Of a stretch of 64,000 nt of DNA, positions 53,413 to 62,228 are shown one piece after another (position 1 is the first letter of the stretch; the number at the start of each line of letters is the position of its first letter). The notes under the pieces were generated by a model, which worked only from the letters and a program-made list of their open reading frames with translations, had not been told where the DNA came from and did not search any database. The DNA is from Sulfuricurvum sp. (GTDB lineage: Bacteria > Campylobacterota > Campylobacteria > Campylobacterales > Sulfurimonadaceae), in NCBI RefSeq assembly GCF_028713855.1, contig NZ_JAQTNN010000008.1, positions 1 through 64,000 on the forward strand. The letters are read 5' to 3'. The position numbers were made by a program, and so were the translations under genes.

Positions 53413-53697
53413 TTATCTACGATCATGCCGATCGTCATCGTCATGCCGCTCATGTCTCCACCCGTGATGATCATCTCGTCGGTCTTCACGACGTTCATAA
53501 CCTCTATAATAATCACGATCATAACGGCGATCATTCCATCCGTAATAAACCCGAGCCGGTTTAACATGGACGATACGCGGTTGCACACAAATAACTTTCC
53601 GAGGCGCCTCACGATATACACTATCGTTAGGGTGACTCTCGTGAGCCAAAAGCGCTGTTGAAGCTGTAATAGCCAACGCAATAATAATCTTTTTCAT
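53413..53697 (-). CDS. Small secreted protein with an Asp/Arg/His-rich tail
   Basis: A protein of 94 residues from ATG 53697, which has GGAGGAAACAACC upstream (the frame is open to 53715). A signal peptide (KKIIIALAITASTALLA/HES) is followed by about 25 ordinary residues with RKVICVQPRIVHVKP. The last 40 residues are almost only Asp, Arg, His, Tyr and Glu in repeats such as DRRYDRDYYRGYERRED. This tail could bind metal or polyanions. I recognise no family. The gene stands alone between the HD-GYP gene and the photolyase operon. Confidence 0.7.
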   Translation of the reverse strand: MKKIIIALAITASTALLAHESHPNDSVYREAPRKVICVQPRIVHVKPARVYYGWNDRRYDRDYYRGYERREDRRDDHHGWRHERHDDDDRHDRR

Positions 53698-53825
53698 GGT
53701 TGTTTCCTCCGCCATTTATAATTTGTAGCAGTATAGGAGCGTTATGTGGAGCAATCGTGAACTGCAAGAAGAGTTTTTAAGTTCAGCGCTATTACACTAT
53801 GACTATGTATAAAAGGGATTATTCC

Positions 53826-54773
53826 ATGAGACTCGCTGTATCTTCCTGCCTTCTGGGCGAAAAAATCCGCTTTGACGGCGGACACAAACGTGACCGTTTC
53901 ATCACCGATGAACTCTCTGCTTTTGCTGAGTTCATCCCCTTTTGTCCTGAACATTTAGCCTTCGGGACTCCACGCCCCTCTGTTCGTCTTGTCAGTGTAG
54001 AGGGAACTATACAGGTTCATTCGAACAAAAGCGGTAACAATCTGACAGACGCGCTGATCCAAACGAGTCGTGATGAGTTGAGTAGACTCGAATCCCAGTC
54101 ACTTTGCGGAATCATCTTCAAATCCAAATCACCCAGCTGTGGGATGAAAAGTGCCAAACTCTATCTCGAAAACGGTTACTGCGAAGGGAAAGAAGACGGG
54201 GTGTTCATGCATCTGTGCCGCGAGCGATTTCCTTTGCTGCCGATGGAAGAGGAAGGACGGCTTGAAGATGCATGGCTAAGGGAAAACTTCGTGATGCAAA
54301 TATTTGCGTATGATGCGTATGAGCAGTTCAAAGCAACCAATCCCTCGATAGGCGATTTGGTTCGTTTTCATACGATCAACAAATTCATGCTTCAATCCAA
54401 AGACGAAGCTCTTTACCGTGAATTGGGGAATATCGTCGCAAACCGAGAAAACCATACACTCCAGACACTGTTAGGGATCTACGAGTTGGGGTTTAAAACC
54501 GCGATCGCGCGAAAAAGCTCGATCAAAAAAACCCGTAACGTATTAGAACATTTAGCAGGATTTTTCAAAAGTGAACTGACCAAGAGTGAAAAAGAGATAT
54601 TACACACCCAAATCGATGATTACGCCTCAAAAATCATCCCCCTCATCGTCCCCTCATCGACAATCCATCTTTATGCCAAAAAATACAACACCGACTATCT
54701 CCTCGACCAAACGTTTCTAACCCCCTACCCAAAAACGCTTTCCTTACGTTCTCATATCAGCAGCGGGAAATGA
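53826..54773 (+). CDS. DUF523 (TudS-like) and DUF1722 fusion protein
   Basis: A protein of 315 residues from ATG 53826 (AGGGA upstream; the frame is open to 53799). The N-terminal DUF523 domain has conserved cysteines C8 (SSCLLG), C40 (FCPEHLAFGTPRP) and C105 (SPSCGMKSAKLY), the three that bind a [4Fe-4S] cluster in thiouracil desulfurase TudS. The C-terminal DUF1722 domain (about 165-300) is helical: LVRFHTINKFMLQSK and LGIYELGFKTAIARK. E. coli YbgA corresponds to the second domain and lies next to photolyase there too. It overlaps the photolyase gene by 4 bp. Confidence 0.88.
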   Translation: MRLAVSSCLLGEKIRFDGGHKRDRFITDELSAFAEFIPFCPEHLAFGTPRPSVRLVSVEGTIQVHSNKSGNNLTDALIQTSRDELSRLESQSLCGIIFKSKSPSCGMKSAKLYLENGYCEGKEDGVFMHLCRERFPLLPMEEEGRLEDAWLRENFVMQIFAYDAYEQFKATNPSIGDLVRFHTINKFMLQSKDEALYRELGNIVANRENHTLQTLLGIYELGFKTAIARKSSIKKTRNVLEHLAGFFKSELTKSEKEILHTQIDDYASKIIPLIVPSSTIHLYAKKYNTDYLLDQTFLTPYPKTLSLRSHISSGK

Positions 54774-56098
54774 GTATGCGTCGTATTTTGTGGTTTCGGC
54801 GTGATCTAAGAGTAGAAGATAATCCGCTCCTATCTCAAGAGGGAAACGTCCTCCCCATCTTTATTTTCGATACCGATATACTCGAAAAACTCTCCGCTAA
54901 CGATCGTCGGGTGAGCTTTATTTTTAATGCACTGATACGATTGAAAGAGAATCTAAAAATCCGTGGTCTCGATTTAGCCCTCTTTTATGGAAAACCGACC
55001 GAAGTTTTTCAATGGTTTTTAGCGCAAGAATCGCATTATGACATATGTGCATCGGGAGATTATGATCCCTATGCGCGTGAGCGGGATCGTGAAGTATCGC
55101 ATATTCTCCCATTTACCTATCTACACGATACGTACATTTTCAAACCGGATGAAGTCCTCAAAAACGATGGCTCACCTTACCTCGTTTTCACCCCCTATTA
55201 CAACCGTGCAAAAGCAGTGTTTCGGCCTGAACATATGGCGGAATCGATGGCTGTTCCTCAGAGCCTTATCCCCTTTGATTATAAGGATATCCACCGTATC
55301 AAGGGAGATACGCATACCAAAGTCCCCCTCTCCCTCACCTCGATCGGATTTTTTGAGCAATCGCTATCACCTCATCAGCTTCTCCTCCCTGAGGACAAAT
55401 TAAAACAGTTTGCTTCGAAACTGGGTACTTATCCCCATGATCGCGACTTTATGGCACTGAATGCAACTTCCAGGTTGAGCACTGATCTGCGGTTTGGAAC
55501 GATCTCGATCCGAGCAGTGATTCGATGGTTGGTGGAGCAAAAAAAGTTGGGAGTAGATACCGAACCATTTTTCCGTCAGCTCATTTTTCGTGAGTTTTAT
55601 GCGATGCTTTTGGCTCAGTTCCCCCGTCTCGTGGATCAGAACTTCCGCTACCCGTTCAGAGGAGTCGACAATAACGACTATTTTGAGGCATTTTGCACAG
55701 CATGTACCGGAGTCCCCATCGTCGATGCAGGGATACGTGAGTTATTGGGTACTGGAGAGATGCACAACCGTGTGCGGATGATCTGTGCCTCGTTTTTCAC
55801 GAAAAATCTGCTGCTGCCGTGGCAATGGGGAGAGCGATTTTTTGCAGAGCATCTAATGGATTACGATGCGGCTTCCAACATCCTCTCATGGCAATGGAGC
55901 GCGGGGACGGGAGTCGATCCACAACCGTATTTTCGAATTTTCAACCCCTACACCCAAAGTGCTAAATTTGATAAAGAGGGACTTTATATCAAAAAATATC
56001 TTCCTGACTCTGGGTGTGAGTATCCTAAACCCATTGTGGATCATAAACAAAGTTCCAAGAGGGCATTGGAATATTTTAAAAATACATTTTCAACCTAA
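54770..56098 (+). CDS. phrB: Deoxyribodipyrimidine photolyase
   Basis: A 442-residue cryptochrome/photolyase-family enzyme. The N-terminal antenna domain has LWFRRDLRVEDNPLL. The C-terminal FAD domain contains TSRLSTDLRFGTIS, FFRQLIFREFYAML, GEMHNRVRM and the WQWSAGTGVDPQPYFRIFNP signature, with the DYDAASN region that contacts FAD. It repairs cyclobutane pyrimidine dimers in light. The ATG at 54770 overlaps the previous stop; ATG 54776 is also possible. Finding it in a possible free-living sulfur oxidiser fits surface-exposed habitats. Confidence 0.95.
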   Translation: MSMRRILWFRRDLRVEDNPLLSQEGNVLPIFIFDTDILEKLSANDRRVSFIFNALIRLKENLKIRGLDLALFYGKPTEVFQWFLAQESHYDICASGDYDPYARERDREVSHILPFTYLHDTYIFKPDEVLKNDGSPYLVFTPYYNRAKAVFRPEHMAESMAVPQSLIPFDYKDIHRIKGDTHTKVPLSLTSIGFFEQSLSPHQLLLPEDKLKQFASKLGTYPHDRDFMALNATSRLSTDLRFGTISIRAVIRWLVEQKKLGVDTEPFFRQLIFREFYAMLLAQFPRLVDQNFRYPFRGVDNNDYFEAFCTACTGVPIVDAGIRELLGTGEMHNRVRMICASFFTKNLLLPWQWGERFFAEHLMDYDAASNILSWQWSAGTGVDPQPYFRIFNPYTQSAKFDKEGLYIKKYLPDSGCEYPKPIVDHKQSSKRALEYFKNTFST

Positions 56099-56147
56099 TC
56101 TTTTTACACTATAATGAATACAATTTTTACCCTATAGGAGTCTCCCC

Positions 56148-57560
56148 GTGAAACGTATTTTACTTACCGGAGCTAACGGTTATATAGGAAGACGCCTCAA
56201 ATACGCTTTACTCTCTAAAGATGATATTGAGCTTAGATTAATGGTGCGCAATGCGAACAGTTTATCCTCTGCTGTTCAAGAACATGCCCAAATCGTGACC
56301 GCAGATGTTCTCAATCCCGCAACGCTCGATGATGCACTCCGAGGTATCGATGTCGCCTACTACCTCATCCACGGGCTCAATCACGGCAATTTTCGAGAAA
56401 TTGATCGTCAAAGCGCTCAGAATTTCGTCGATGCCTGTGTGCGCCAAAATGTAAAAACCATTATCTATTTGGGAGGTTTGGGAGATAAAAAAACGGGAAG
56501 TGAACATCTCCTCAGCCGTATAGAGACAGGAGAAATTCTCAGTTCCCGTCCCGATAAAGTACGCTGTATCTGGTTTCGAGCCGGAGTTATTATCGGCTCA
56601 GGAAGTGCCAGCTTCGAAATCATTCGGCACTTAGTTCAAAAACTCCCCATTATGATCACCCCCAAATGGGTTCGGACACTCGTCACACCTATCGGTGTCG
56701 ATGATGTTATCGATTTTCTCTTAGCTGCGCTTGAGCTCCCTGCAACCACAAACCTGATGATTGATTTAGGGGATGAGGCAATGAGTTACGGTGATTTGAT
56801 GCTGCGTGTTTCAAAAGCTATGGGGTTAAAACGCTATCTCATCCCGGTCAATGTTTTAACTCCGAAGCTCTCCTCGTATTGGCTTGCCATCTTCACCCCT
56901 GTTCCCTACAGTGTCTCCAGTTCACTGATCGAAGGGCTGCGCAGTGAAGTGACGGTAAGTAATAATCTGCAACATGAATACTTTAAAATCCATCCCAAAA
57001 CACTCGAAGAGACGGTAAAACAAGCTATCAGTGAGATCGAATCGAATCAAGTGCTCAGCCGATGGAGCGACAGCGGTTCAGAGGCATGGGAGATCGATCA
57101 TTCCCATGATATTGCCGATGCACTGTTTATGGATCGCCGTGTTATCGAATTAAATACCCTTACACACGAAAAAGTTTTTCGGAGTTTTTGTTCGATCGGA
57201 GGAGAAAACGGATGGTTCGGATACGATTGGCTCTGGAGTCTGCGCGGTTTTATCGACAAACTTTTCAAAGGTGCTGGAACCAATCGCGGACGCCGTGATT
57301 CCACCACACTCCGTATCGGAGACAGTGTCGATTTCTGGAAAGTGGTGGATTTGGTTGAAAACGAACGGTTGCTTTTGTTCGCCCAAATGAAGCTTCCGGG
57401 AAAGGCGTGGCTGGAGTTTAAAATTCATGATGGCAAGCTAATCCAAAGTGCCTATTTTTACCCGTATGGGATCATCGGTCGACTCTACTGGTACATCCTG
57501 ATCCCGTTACATTACCTGATCTTCACGAATATGGCTCATTCGATTCTAAATCGCTCGTAA
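56148..57560 (+). CDS. NAD(P)-binding SDR protein with DUF2867 domain
   Basis: A 470-residue protein, GTG start with AGGAG upstream. The N-terminal Rossmann domain has GANGYIGRRL and a YYLIHGL stretch typical of atypical short-chain reductases of the YbjT type. The C-terminal part (about 310-465) matches DUF2867: SIGGENGWFGYDWLWSLRG, then LRIGDSVDFWKV and KAWLEFKI, ending in a hydrophobic segment. It lies 49 bp after the photolyase gene on the same strand. This gene set (DUF523/DUF1722, photolyase, SDR) recurs in light-response clusters of other bacteria, so co-regulation is likely. Confidence 0.88.
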   Translation: MKRILLTGANGYIGRRLKYALLSKDDIELRLMVRNANSLSSAVQEHAQIVTADVLNPATLDDALRGIDVAYYLIHGLNHGNFREIDRQSAQNFVDACVRQNVKTIIYLGGLGDKKTGSEHLLSRIETGEILSSRPDKVRCIWFRAGVIIGSGSASFEIIRHLVQKLPIMITPKWVRTLVTPIGVDDVIDFLLAALELPATTNLMIDLGDEAMSYGDLMLRVSKAMGLKRYLIPVNVLTPKLSSYWLAIFTPVPYSVSSSLIEGLRSEVTVSNNLQHEYFKIHPKTLEETVKQAISEIESNQVLSRWSDSGSEAWEIDHSHDIADALFMDRRVIELNTLTHEKVFRSFCSIGGENGWFGYDWLWSLRGFIDKLFKGAGTNRGRRDSTTLRIGDSVDFWKVVDLVENERLLLFAQMKLPGKAWLEFKIHDGKLIQSAYFYPYGIIGRLYWYILIPLHYLIFTNMAHSILNRS

Positions 57561-57571
57561 TGAAAACTATA

Positions 57572-58531
57572 CTATTTTTTTGGAAGTGTAATACAACCCG
57601 CCGCAATCTCTTCCCGTGAAGCTTTTATCAAGGATTGTATTTTAGGATCATCACTCACAACCTTATCGAGCAATTTTAATGCTTCCTCCGATCTGTGAGA
57701 TTGACATAAAACCATTGCCAAATTATTCAATGCAAGAGGATGCGAGGGATTCAGTGCTAACAGCTTGCGATAATTTTCCTCTGCTTCAATCAGATGTGAT
57801 GCACTGTAATTAGCGTTGGCTAAAGCAAAAAGGATCTCCGTATTATCCGGCCAGCGCATCAGTGCACTTTGATATCCCCTAATAGCTCCCTCAACATCCC
57901 CTGTTTTCTCAAATTCATACACAGAACGGAGAAATGTTTTTGGTGAAACCGATGAAGGAAGCTCTCCCGGCGGTAGAAGAACAATTCCCCAATTACCGCT
58001 TCGTTTCCACAGTGCGGCAAAGGTTGCAAGGGATACTGCTTCGTTTGGCTGATCGGAAAAATGGACGAGGATGCTTCGTTTTTCTTCATCATATCCAATC
58101 ACCGGCGCATAGTGCCAAAGCGGATGCCATGAAAAACTGCGATTTACCAACACAATCACCGGATGATGCGCAGAGAGTTCTGAAAACAGTGCTTCATAGG
58201 TCGGTTCCAACGGATAAGCAATCAGACCCTCAGAGCGTGCGGCGGTAACCAGTTCTATCTGTAAGGTACCCCCTTTTGCCGGAATCAGTGTACGACCATC
58301 CAGTTCTTGCATGGACAGTTTAGGGACAAAAGAGGTTGTAGATTGCCAATACGAAGAAACCATTTCAATGGATGTTGAACCGCACAACTCTGAACGGGGA
58401 GGGATAAAAGGGACATTGATGGCGGATGATGCGTAATGTTGCTCAGGAGGAAACGGATCTTTAGGAACGCAACCTGTTGCCATGATAGCGGCAACGATTG
58501 CATATAGTACTATGCGGTAGTAATACAGCAT
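57572..58531 (-). CDS. C39-type peptidase lipoprotein with TPR repeats (PA2778-like)
   Basis: A protein of 319 residues from ATG 58531, 4 bp after the preceding stop. The signal peptide ends ATGC, a likely lipobox. A papain-like C39 fold has the catalytic cysteine in PPRSELCGSTSIEMV and a histidine in HPLWHYAPVIGYD. From about 205 to the end there are TPR-type helices (GAIRGYQSALMRWPDNTEI, AEENYRKLLALNPSHPLALN). This corresponds to the PA2778 family of Pseudomonas. It follows the PA2779-like gene by 4 bp, as in Pseudomonas. Substrate unknown. Confidence 0.85.
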   Translation of the reverse strand: MLYYYRIVLYAIVAAIMATGCVPKDPFPPEQHYASSAINVPFIPPRSELCGSTSIEMVSSYWQSTTSFVPKLSMQELDGRTLIPAKGGTLQIELVTAARSEGLIAYPLEPTYEALFSELSAHHPVIVLVNRSFSWHPLWHYAPVIGYDEEKRSILVHFSDQPNEAVSLATFAALWKRSGNWGIVLLPPGELPSSVSPKTFLRSVYEFEKTGDVEGAIRGYQSALMRWPDNTEILFALANANYSASHLIEAEENYRKLLALNPSHPLALNNLAMVLCQSHRSEEALKLLDKVVSDDPKIQSLIKASREEIAAGCITLPKK

Positions 58532-58535
58532 ACTA

Positions 58536-58922
58536 TTAACGAACTGAGCGGGTAAAACCAAATACTTTTGTTAATCCGAGGATATCGGTAATCAATAAAA
58601 CGATAAAGACAAAAACAACCGCTCCTACGATACCTCCAAAATCACCGCCAGCCGGCAATGTATCGATTTGAGAAGAGATTTTTGATACCTCTTCATCACT
58701 CATCAGGGCAATTCTTTGTTCAACCATTTTAGGATCAACACCCATACTTTCAAACGTTTTTGCGACATCCTCACGCGCAACAAACTGACTCACTTTTTCG
58801 TGCGACGAAACCGACACAGGTTGTTCCAAAACTGCCTCAGTCGAAGCCATTTGAGCCCATGAAACTTGGGCAAACAGTGTGATACTTAATACGAACGATA
58901 AAATCACTTTTGACATCTTCAT
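58536..58922 (-). CDS. PA2779-family small membrane protein
   Basis: A 128-residue protein with a signal peptide (VILSFVLSITLFAQVSWAQ). The middle part contains DVAKTFESMGVDPKMVEQRIALMSD and a GGD/GGI glycine patch. A C-terminal membrane helix, IVGAVVFVFIVLLITDILG, is followed by a short tail. This is the layout of PA2779-like proteins, which pair with the C39-peptidase-like PA2778. Good AAAGGAAAACAG Shine-Dalgarno sequence. It may be the substrate or partner of the downstream peptidase; function unknown. Confidence 0.82.
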   Translation of the reverse strand: MKMSKVILSFVLSITLFAQVSWAQMASTEAVLEQPVSVSSHEKVSQFVAREDVAKTFESMGVDPKMVEQRIALMSDEEVSKISSQIDTLPAGGDFGGIVGAVVFVFIVLLITDILGLTKVFGFTRSVR

Positions 58923-59097
58923 CTGTTTTCCTTTAATTTGTTTTCAATCGGCATTTTACTGCCTCATTGTTAACAGTGAATTTTTCTCTATTAATTATAA
59001 GTATGTTCATGTAAAACATACCTTAGTGTTTTATAAGAAAAAAATATACAAGTATTGTTAAATAAAACCTTACCTCAGAATAAAAAAATGCCTATAT
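58923..59097. other. AT-rich noncoding gap
   Basis: 175 bp between the phospholipase gene (upstream on the minus strand) and the PA2779-like gene. It probably holds the promoter of the latter. No RNA gene or repeat seen. Confidence 0.5.
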
Positions 59098-60210
59098 TTA
59101 TCTGGAAATCAACAACCCGATTCCTAAACGATTTTGTTGATGATTGTAATCCATTAAACTGGCGCCATAACCACTAAAACCCTTTATATACCAAAAATTA
59201 TTTTTAGAGTTGTTGATTGGATAGGACCATTCACCTTCGATTGAGCCGCGGTTATTCCTATTAAAATAAAGATTATCTCTCAACGTTAGTTCAAATTGAT
59301 GTTGACCATAAAGATATTTAAACTTCATATGACCATATCCGAGATATGAAGTAATGTCTTTATTATCACGACTGGCGTGAACATACCATCCTCTTAGTTG
59401 GATCAGTAAATCATTATATTGAAAATCCAAATCTGAATATACTTGGTTCCAATCTCGAGATAATGGTTCTCCAAGACCGTTGGATTCATGTAAAAATCCG
59501 ATACTGATATCTTTTAAACCGCTTTGGGAATCTAACGCACGTGTAGTAGGAATGGTTATCCAAAATTCAGGTTTGTAATTCGTTTCACGAAAAGGGGCTG
59601 AAGCTGAATACAACTGCCACCAGACTTTTTGCGTGTACCCAAACGAAAGAATTTCATTTAAATCCAGTAAATTATAACTAAACGTTTTTTTAAAACTTAT
59701 CTGAAATTCTGTTTCAATATTGCTATTAAAAACATTGTATCCAGGGTAGTCTATACTGTTTCGTTTCTCGTAATCTACGGTAGTATATGAAAAGGGAAGT
59801 AAATAATTTTTTTCATGGGGAAGTATTCCGAAGTTACTAAACATTGTAGATACCAACGATTTACGTTCCTCGGAATTTTTTGGCATATCCAAATGCTCAA
59901 TCCCAAATTTCTGCATTTCTTTGTCGGTAGCCGGATCGATCTGATAGACCTGTTTATCGACACTCATAGAAGTATTAGCTTCTATATTAACTATTGCGTT
60001 GTGTGCGGCTTGCTTATACCAGTAAAAAGCCTTTCTCATGTTTTGCTCAGTACCCGATCCGGTTTCATACATTACAGCCAATTGATATTGGGAATATCGA
60101 TCCCCGCTACGAGCTGATTTTTCAATATCTTGAAAAGATCTTGCAGGCTGCTTCATGCTATCGGCTATCAATGCAATATTTAAGAATATTAGCCATAGCA
60201 ATAGTTTCAA
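59098..60210 (-). CDS. pldA: Outer-membrane phospholipase A with N-terminal Sel1 repeat
   Basis: A 370-residue protein starting at TTG, supported by AAGGAAAA seven bases upstream. A signal peptide (LLLWLIFLNIALIA) is followed by one Sel1-type repeat at about 33-68 (SGDRYSQYQLAVMYETGSG, then AFYWYKQAA), a linker, and an OmPLA beta-barrel from about 140. The catalytic motif is HESNG with H241 and S243, and N255 lies in SRDWNQVY; the spacing (2 and 14) equals that of E. coli OmPLA H142/S144/N156. It hydrolyses outer-membrane phospholipids when the membrane is disturbed. The Sel1 repeat before the barrel is unusual. Confidence 0.9.
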   Translation of the reverse strand: MKLLLWLIFLNIALIADSMKQPARSFQDIEKSARSGDRYSQYQLAVMYETGSGTEQNMRKAFYWYKQAAHNAIVNIEANTSMSVDKQVYQIDPATDKEMQKFGIEHLDMPKNSEERKSLVSTMFSNFGILPHEKNYLLPFSYTTVDYEKRNSIDYPGYNVFNSNIETEFQISFKKTFSYNLLDLNEILSFGYTQKVWWQLYSASAPFRETNYKPEFWITIPTTRALDSQSGLKDISIGFLHESNGLGEPLSRDWNQVYSDLDFQYNDLLIQLRGWYVHASRDNKDITSYLGYGHMKFKYLYGQHQFELTLRDNLYFNRNNRGSIEGEWSYPINNSKNNFWYIKGFSGYGASLMDYNHQQNRLGIGLLISR

Positions 60211-60232
60211 TCGATTTTCCTTTTTTTGCTCT

Positions 60233-60382
60233 TTAGAGCGGTCGTCGTCCCTGAATCACTCGGATAAGAACAACTATGATAGCAATGACTAGCAATAGAT
60301 GGATAAATCCACCCAATGTGTAACTGCTGACCAGTCCTAATGCCCATAGAACCAATAAGATTACTGCTATTGTCCACAACAT
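60233..60382 (-). CDS. 49-residue Lmo0937-family membrane protein
   Basis: A short open frame, ATG at 60382 and stop at 60233-60235. The product starts MLWTIAVILLVLWALGLVSS, continues with YTLGGFIHLLLVIAIIVVLI and ends in RVIQGRRPL. Two membrane helices joined by the YTLGG turn are the mark of the Lmo0937 family, found widely and sometimes stress-induced. Function unknown. GGAGTC precedes the ATG. It lies 22 bp upstream of the phospholipase gene and may be co-transcribed. Confidence 0.85.
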   Translation of the reverse strand: MLWTIAVILLVLWALGLVSSYTLGGFIHLLLVIAIIVVLIRVIQGRRPL

Positions 60383-60841
60383 ATCTGACTCCTTTTATGT
60401 ATTACTCAATGGTCATTTTTAAATATCGCTTGACGTAATTTCTCAAAACTTATTCTAATATACCTAATTATTTATTAACATTATAACCCAAATATTTATA
60501 AACAAAAGTATTTAAGTTATAATTTTATTTAATATACTTATCTATAATTTATCCTTGTCGATAGAGATTAAATTATTGATTAATAAATGGCGATATGATA
60601 TTGTAAGATATATTGTTTTTAAAGGTCACTTGACAGACATGTTTGGCATAAAAAGAAGCTTCCATACTCAGAGCTTGGGGGATTTATCTACTATAATATT
60701 GACAAAAACAATTTCTTAGTAGAGCAATATTCAATTGAAAATACTATTAAATGCTTCAACAAAAGTATACTCAGTTAAAAATATCATTTGGATGCATATT
60801 GTGAAAATCTCGTGAAAGTACGTATTTATGAGGTTTGAAGG
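60383..60841. other. 459-bp AT-rich noncoding region
   Basis: No convincing gene is seen. The stretch is very AT-rich, especially 60410-60600. It has one 26-codon open frame (60639-60719), with AAAGG placed too far upstream to be persuasive, and TTGACA blocks near 60630 and 60700 that might be -35 elements. It separates the small membrane protein gene from the tRNA gene and could be a remnant of lost DNA. Confidence 0.5.
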
Positions 60842-60917
60842 TGGTGGGTCAACCAGGACTTGAACCTGGGACAACCCCGTTATGAGCGGGGGGCTCTAAC
60901 CACTGAACTATTGACCC
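60842..60917 (-). tRNA. tRNA with CAU anticodon (elongator Met or Ile2)
   Basis: The minus strand folds as a cloverleaf: acceptor GGGTCAA / TTGACCC, D arm with AGTTCAGTGG, anticodon loop CTCATAA between CCCCG and CGGGG, T loop in GGTTCAAGTCC, discriminator A and encoded CCA. It pairs G1-C72 and lacks the GGG/CCC anticodon-stem signature, so it is not the initiator. The choice between elongator tRNA-Met and lysidine-modified tRNA-Ile2 cannot be settled from the sequence alone. Confidence 0.92.
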
Positions 60918-60951
60918 GTTTTTGTGGAGCGGTATTATAAACGCTCTATCA

Positions 60952-62061
60952 TTAGACGAAGCTTTTTTTACCCGTATCGCCGTAAAGATAACGAAATCGG
61001 TAGGCAACAAGGTTTTCCAAAATCGCTAACAGGACCATAAAGTTTACAAAACTGCTCCCACCGTAACTAAACATCGGAAGCGGGACACCGACGACGGGGG
61101 CAACTCCGATCGTCATAGCGATATTGACCGCCATATAGATGAAAAACAGCAGAGATATCCCTGCGGCAACCACCTTGATATAATAATCCTGCGCCCAGAA
61201 TGCGGTAATCATCAGATGGATAATGAGAGCGGCATAGAGTGATATAAGTAAAAATGCCCCGAAAAATCCGAATCGTTCCACCACGTAGGCGAAGATAAAG
61301 TCACTTGATGCGATGGGCAAAAATTTCATCTGTGTTTGGGTTGCGTCTTCTTTGGCTTTACCGAAAAATCCTCCCGATCCGACAGCAATCATTGATTGTT
61401 CGACGTGGTAACTCGGTTTTTCACCGACGAAATCGGTCAAACGCTGCTTTTGATAATCATGCAGCTGCGTATAGATGAGCGGTAACGAAATGATGAACGT
61501 TGCAATCAAACCGACCCAAATTTTCCAGTGTACCCCAACGATAAACAAAATCCCGAATCCCAGCATCACCAACACCGTTGCTGTCCCCAAGTCAGGCTCT
61601 TTTGCGATCAGTAAAAAGGGAAAGAGGATGAAAAACGAGAGTTTTGCAAACGCCTTAAGTCCATAACCGTCTCTCGGCGGCGGGTTACGGCTGATGAGAT
61701 AGGCGAGCATCAACACGAATGCAGGTTTCAGGAGCTCCGAGGGCTGAAGGGTAAAGTGTATAAACGGTATTTCAATCCACCGTTGTGCCCCGAGCCGCGC
61801 ATGTCCGACGAATTCTACGGCGATAAGGAGCAAAATGCTCACCCAATAAAAAATAGGGATCATCCACACCATCCGTCTAATCGGGAGGAGAAAAAGGGTA
61901 ATAAAGACACCGATTCCTACGGAAACATAGACTAAATGCTTTTGTCCCAAAACAGGATGTATCTCGTAAATGAGCCAACCTGAAGTAAATATGAGCGGAA
62001 TCAGTAAGATAACCGTTATGAAATCAAAGTGTGCTAAAATTCGGCGATCAATATTAAGCAC
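60952..62061 (-). CDS. rodA: RodA (MrdB) rod-shape peptidoglycan polymerase
   Basis: A 369-residue SEDS-family membrane protein with about ten membrane helices. It starts at GTG (AAGGACCGTA upstream). Conserved SEDS segments are GAQRWIEIPFIHFTLQPSELLKPAFVLMLAY, EPDLGTATV with the catalytic Asp region, and near the end GVPLPMFSYGGSSFVNFM. RodA polymerises glycan strands with PBP2 for cell elongation. The RodA rather than FtsW assignment rests on length and on its place next to the RluA-type and fibronectin-III genes, as in Campylobacter jejuni. Confidence 0.93.
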   Translation of the reverse strand: MLNIDRRILAHFDFITVILLIPLIFTSGWLIYEIHPVLGQKHLVYVSVGIGVFITLFLLPIRRMVWMIPIFYWVSILLLIAVEFVGHARLGAQRWIEIPFIHFTLQPSELLKPAFVLMLAYLISRNPPPRDGYGLKAFAKLSFFILFPFLLIAKEPDLGTATVLVMLGFGILFIVGVHWKIWVGLIATFIISLPLIYTQLHDYQKQRLTDFVGEKPSYHVEQSMIAVGSGGFFGKAKEDATQTQMKFLPIASSDFIFAYVVERFGFFGAFLLISLYAALIIHLMITAFWAQDYYIKVVAAGISLLFFIYMAVNIAMTIGVAPVVGVPLPMFSYGGSSFVNFMVLLAILENLVAYRFRYLYGDTGKKSFV

Positions 62062-62129
62062 TACGGTCCTTATTTTTTTGCTAATTGTAGCATAGCGGGC
62101 TTATGATATTAATTTTTAACGCCAAAGGA

Positions 62130-62190
62130 ATCAAATCCCTTTAGCTACGCTCGCCGCTATGGCACTAAAGCTTGCCTCTATCGAGGCAGA
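62130..62190. repeat. Short inverted repeats before the pseudouridine synthase gene
   Basis: Three small dyads in the gap: AAAGG..CCTTT near 62123-62141, CTTTAG..CTAAAG spanning about 62138-62170, and TGCCTC(62173-62178)-TATC-GAGGCA(62183-62188). The last is a perfect six-base-pair hairpin 40 bases upstream of the preferred TTG start. They may be part of the leader of the rluA-type gene or a decayed repeat element. Confidence 0.4.
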
Positions 62191-62228
62191 GGATTCTACA
62201 CAAATTTATCCAAATAAAGGTCACATTT

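Noticed and set aside
53379-53661. Plus-strand open frames opposite the charged periplasmic protein
   Set aside because: They are mirror frames created by the low-complexity Asp/Arg/His codons of the minus-strand gene, which alone has a signal peptide and ribosome binding site.
60639-60719. 26-codon open frame in the AT-rich gap
   Set aside because: The AAAGG sequence is too far upstream, no domain is visible and length is within chance expectation.
60842-60917. Initiator tRNA-Met
   Set aside because: It has a normal 1-72 base pair and no GGG/CCC anticodon-stem signature, so it is an elongator or Ile2 tRNA.
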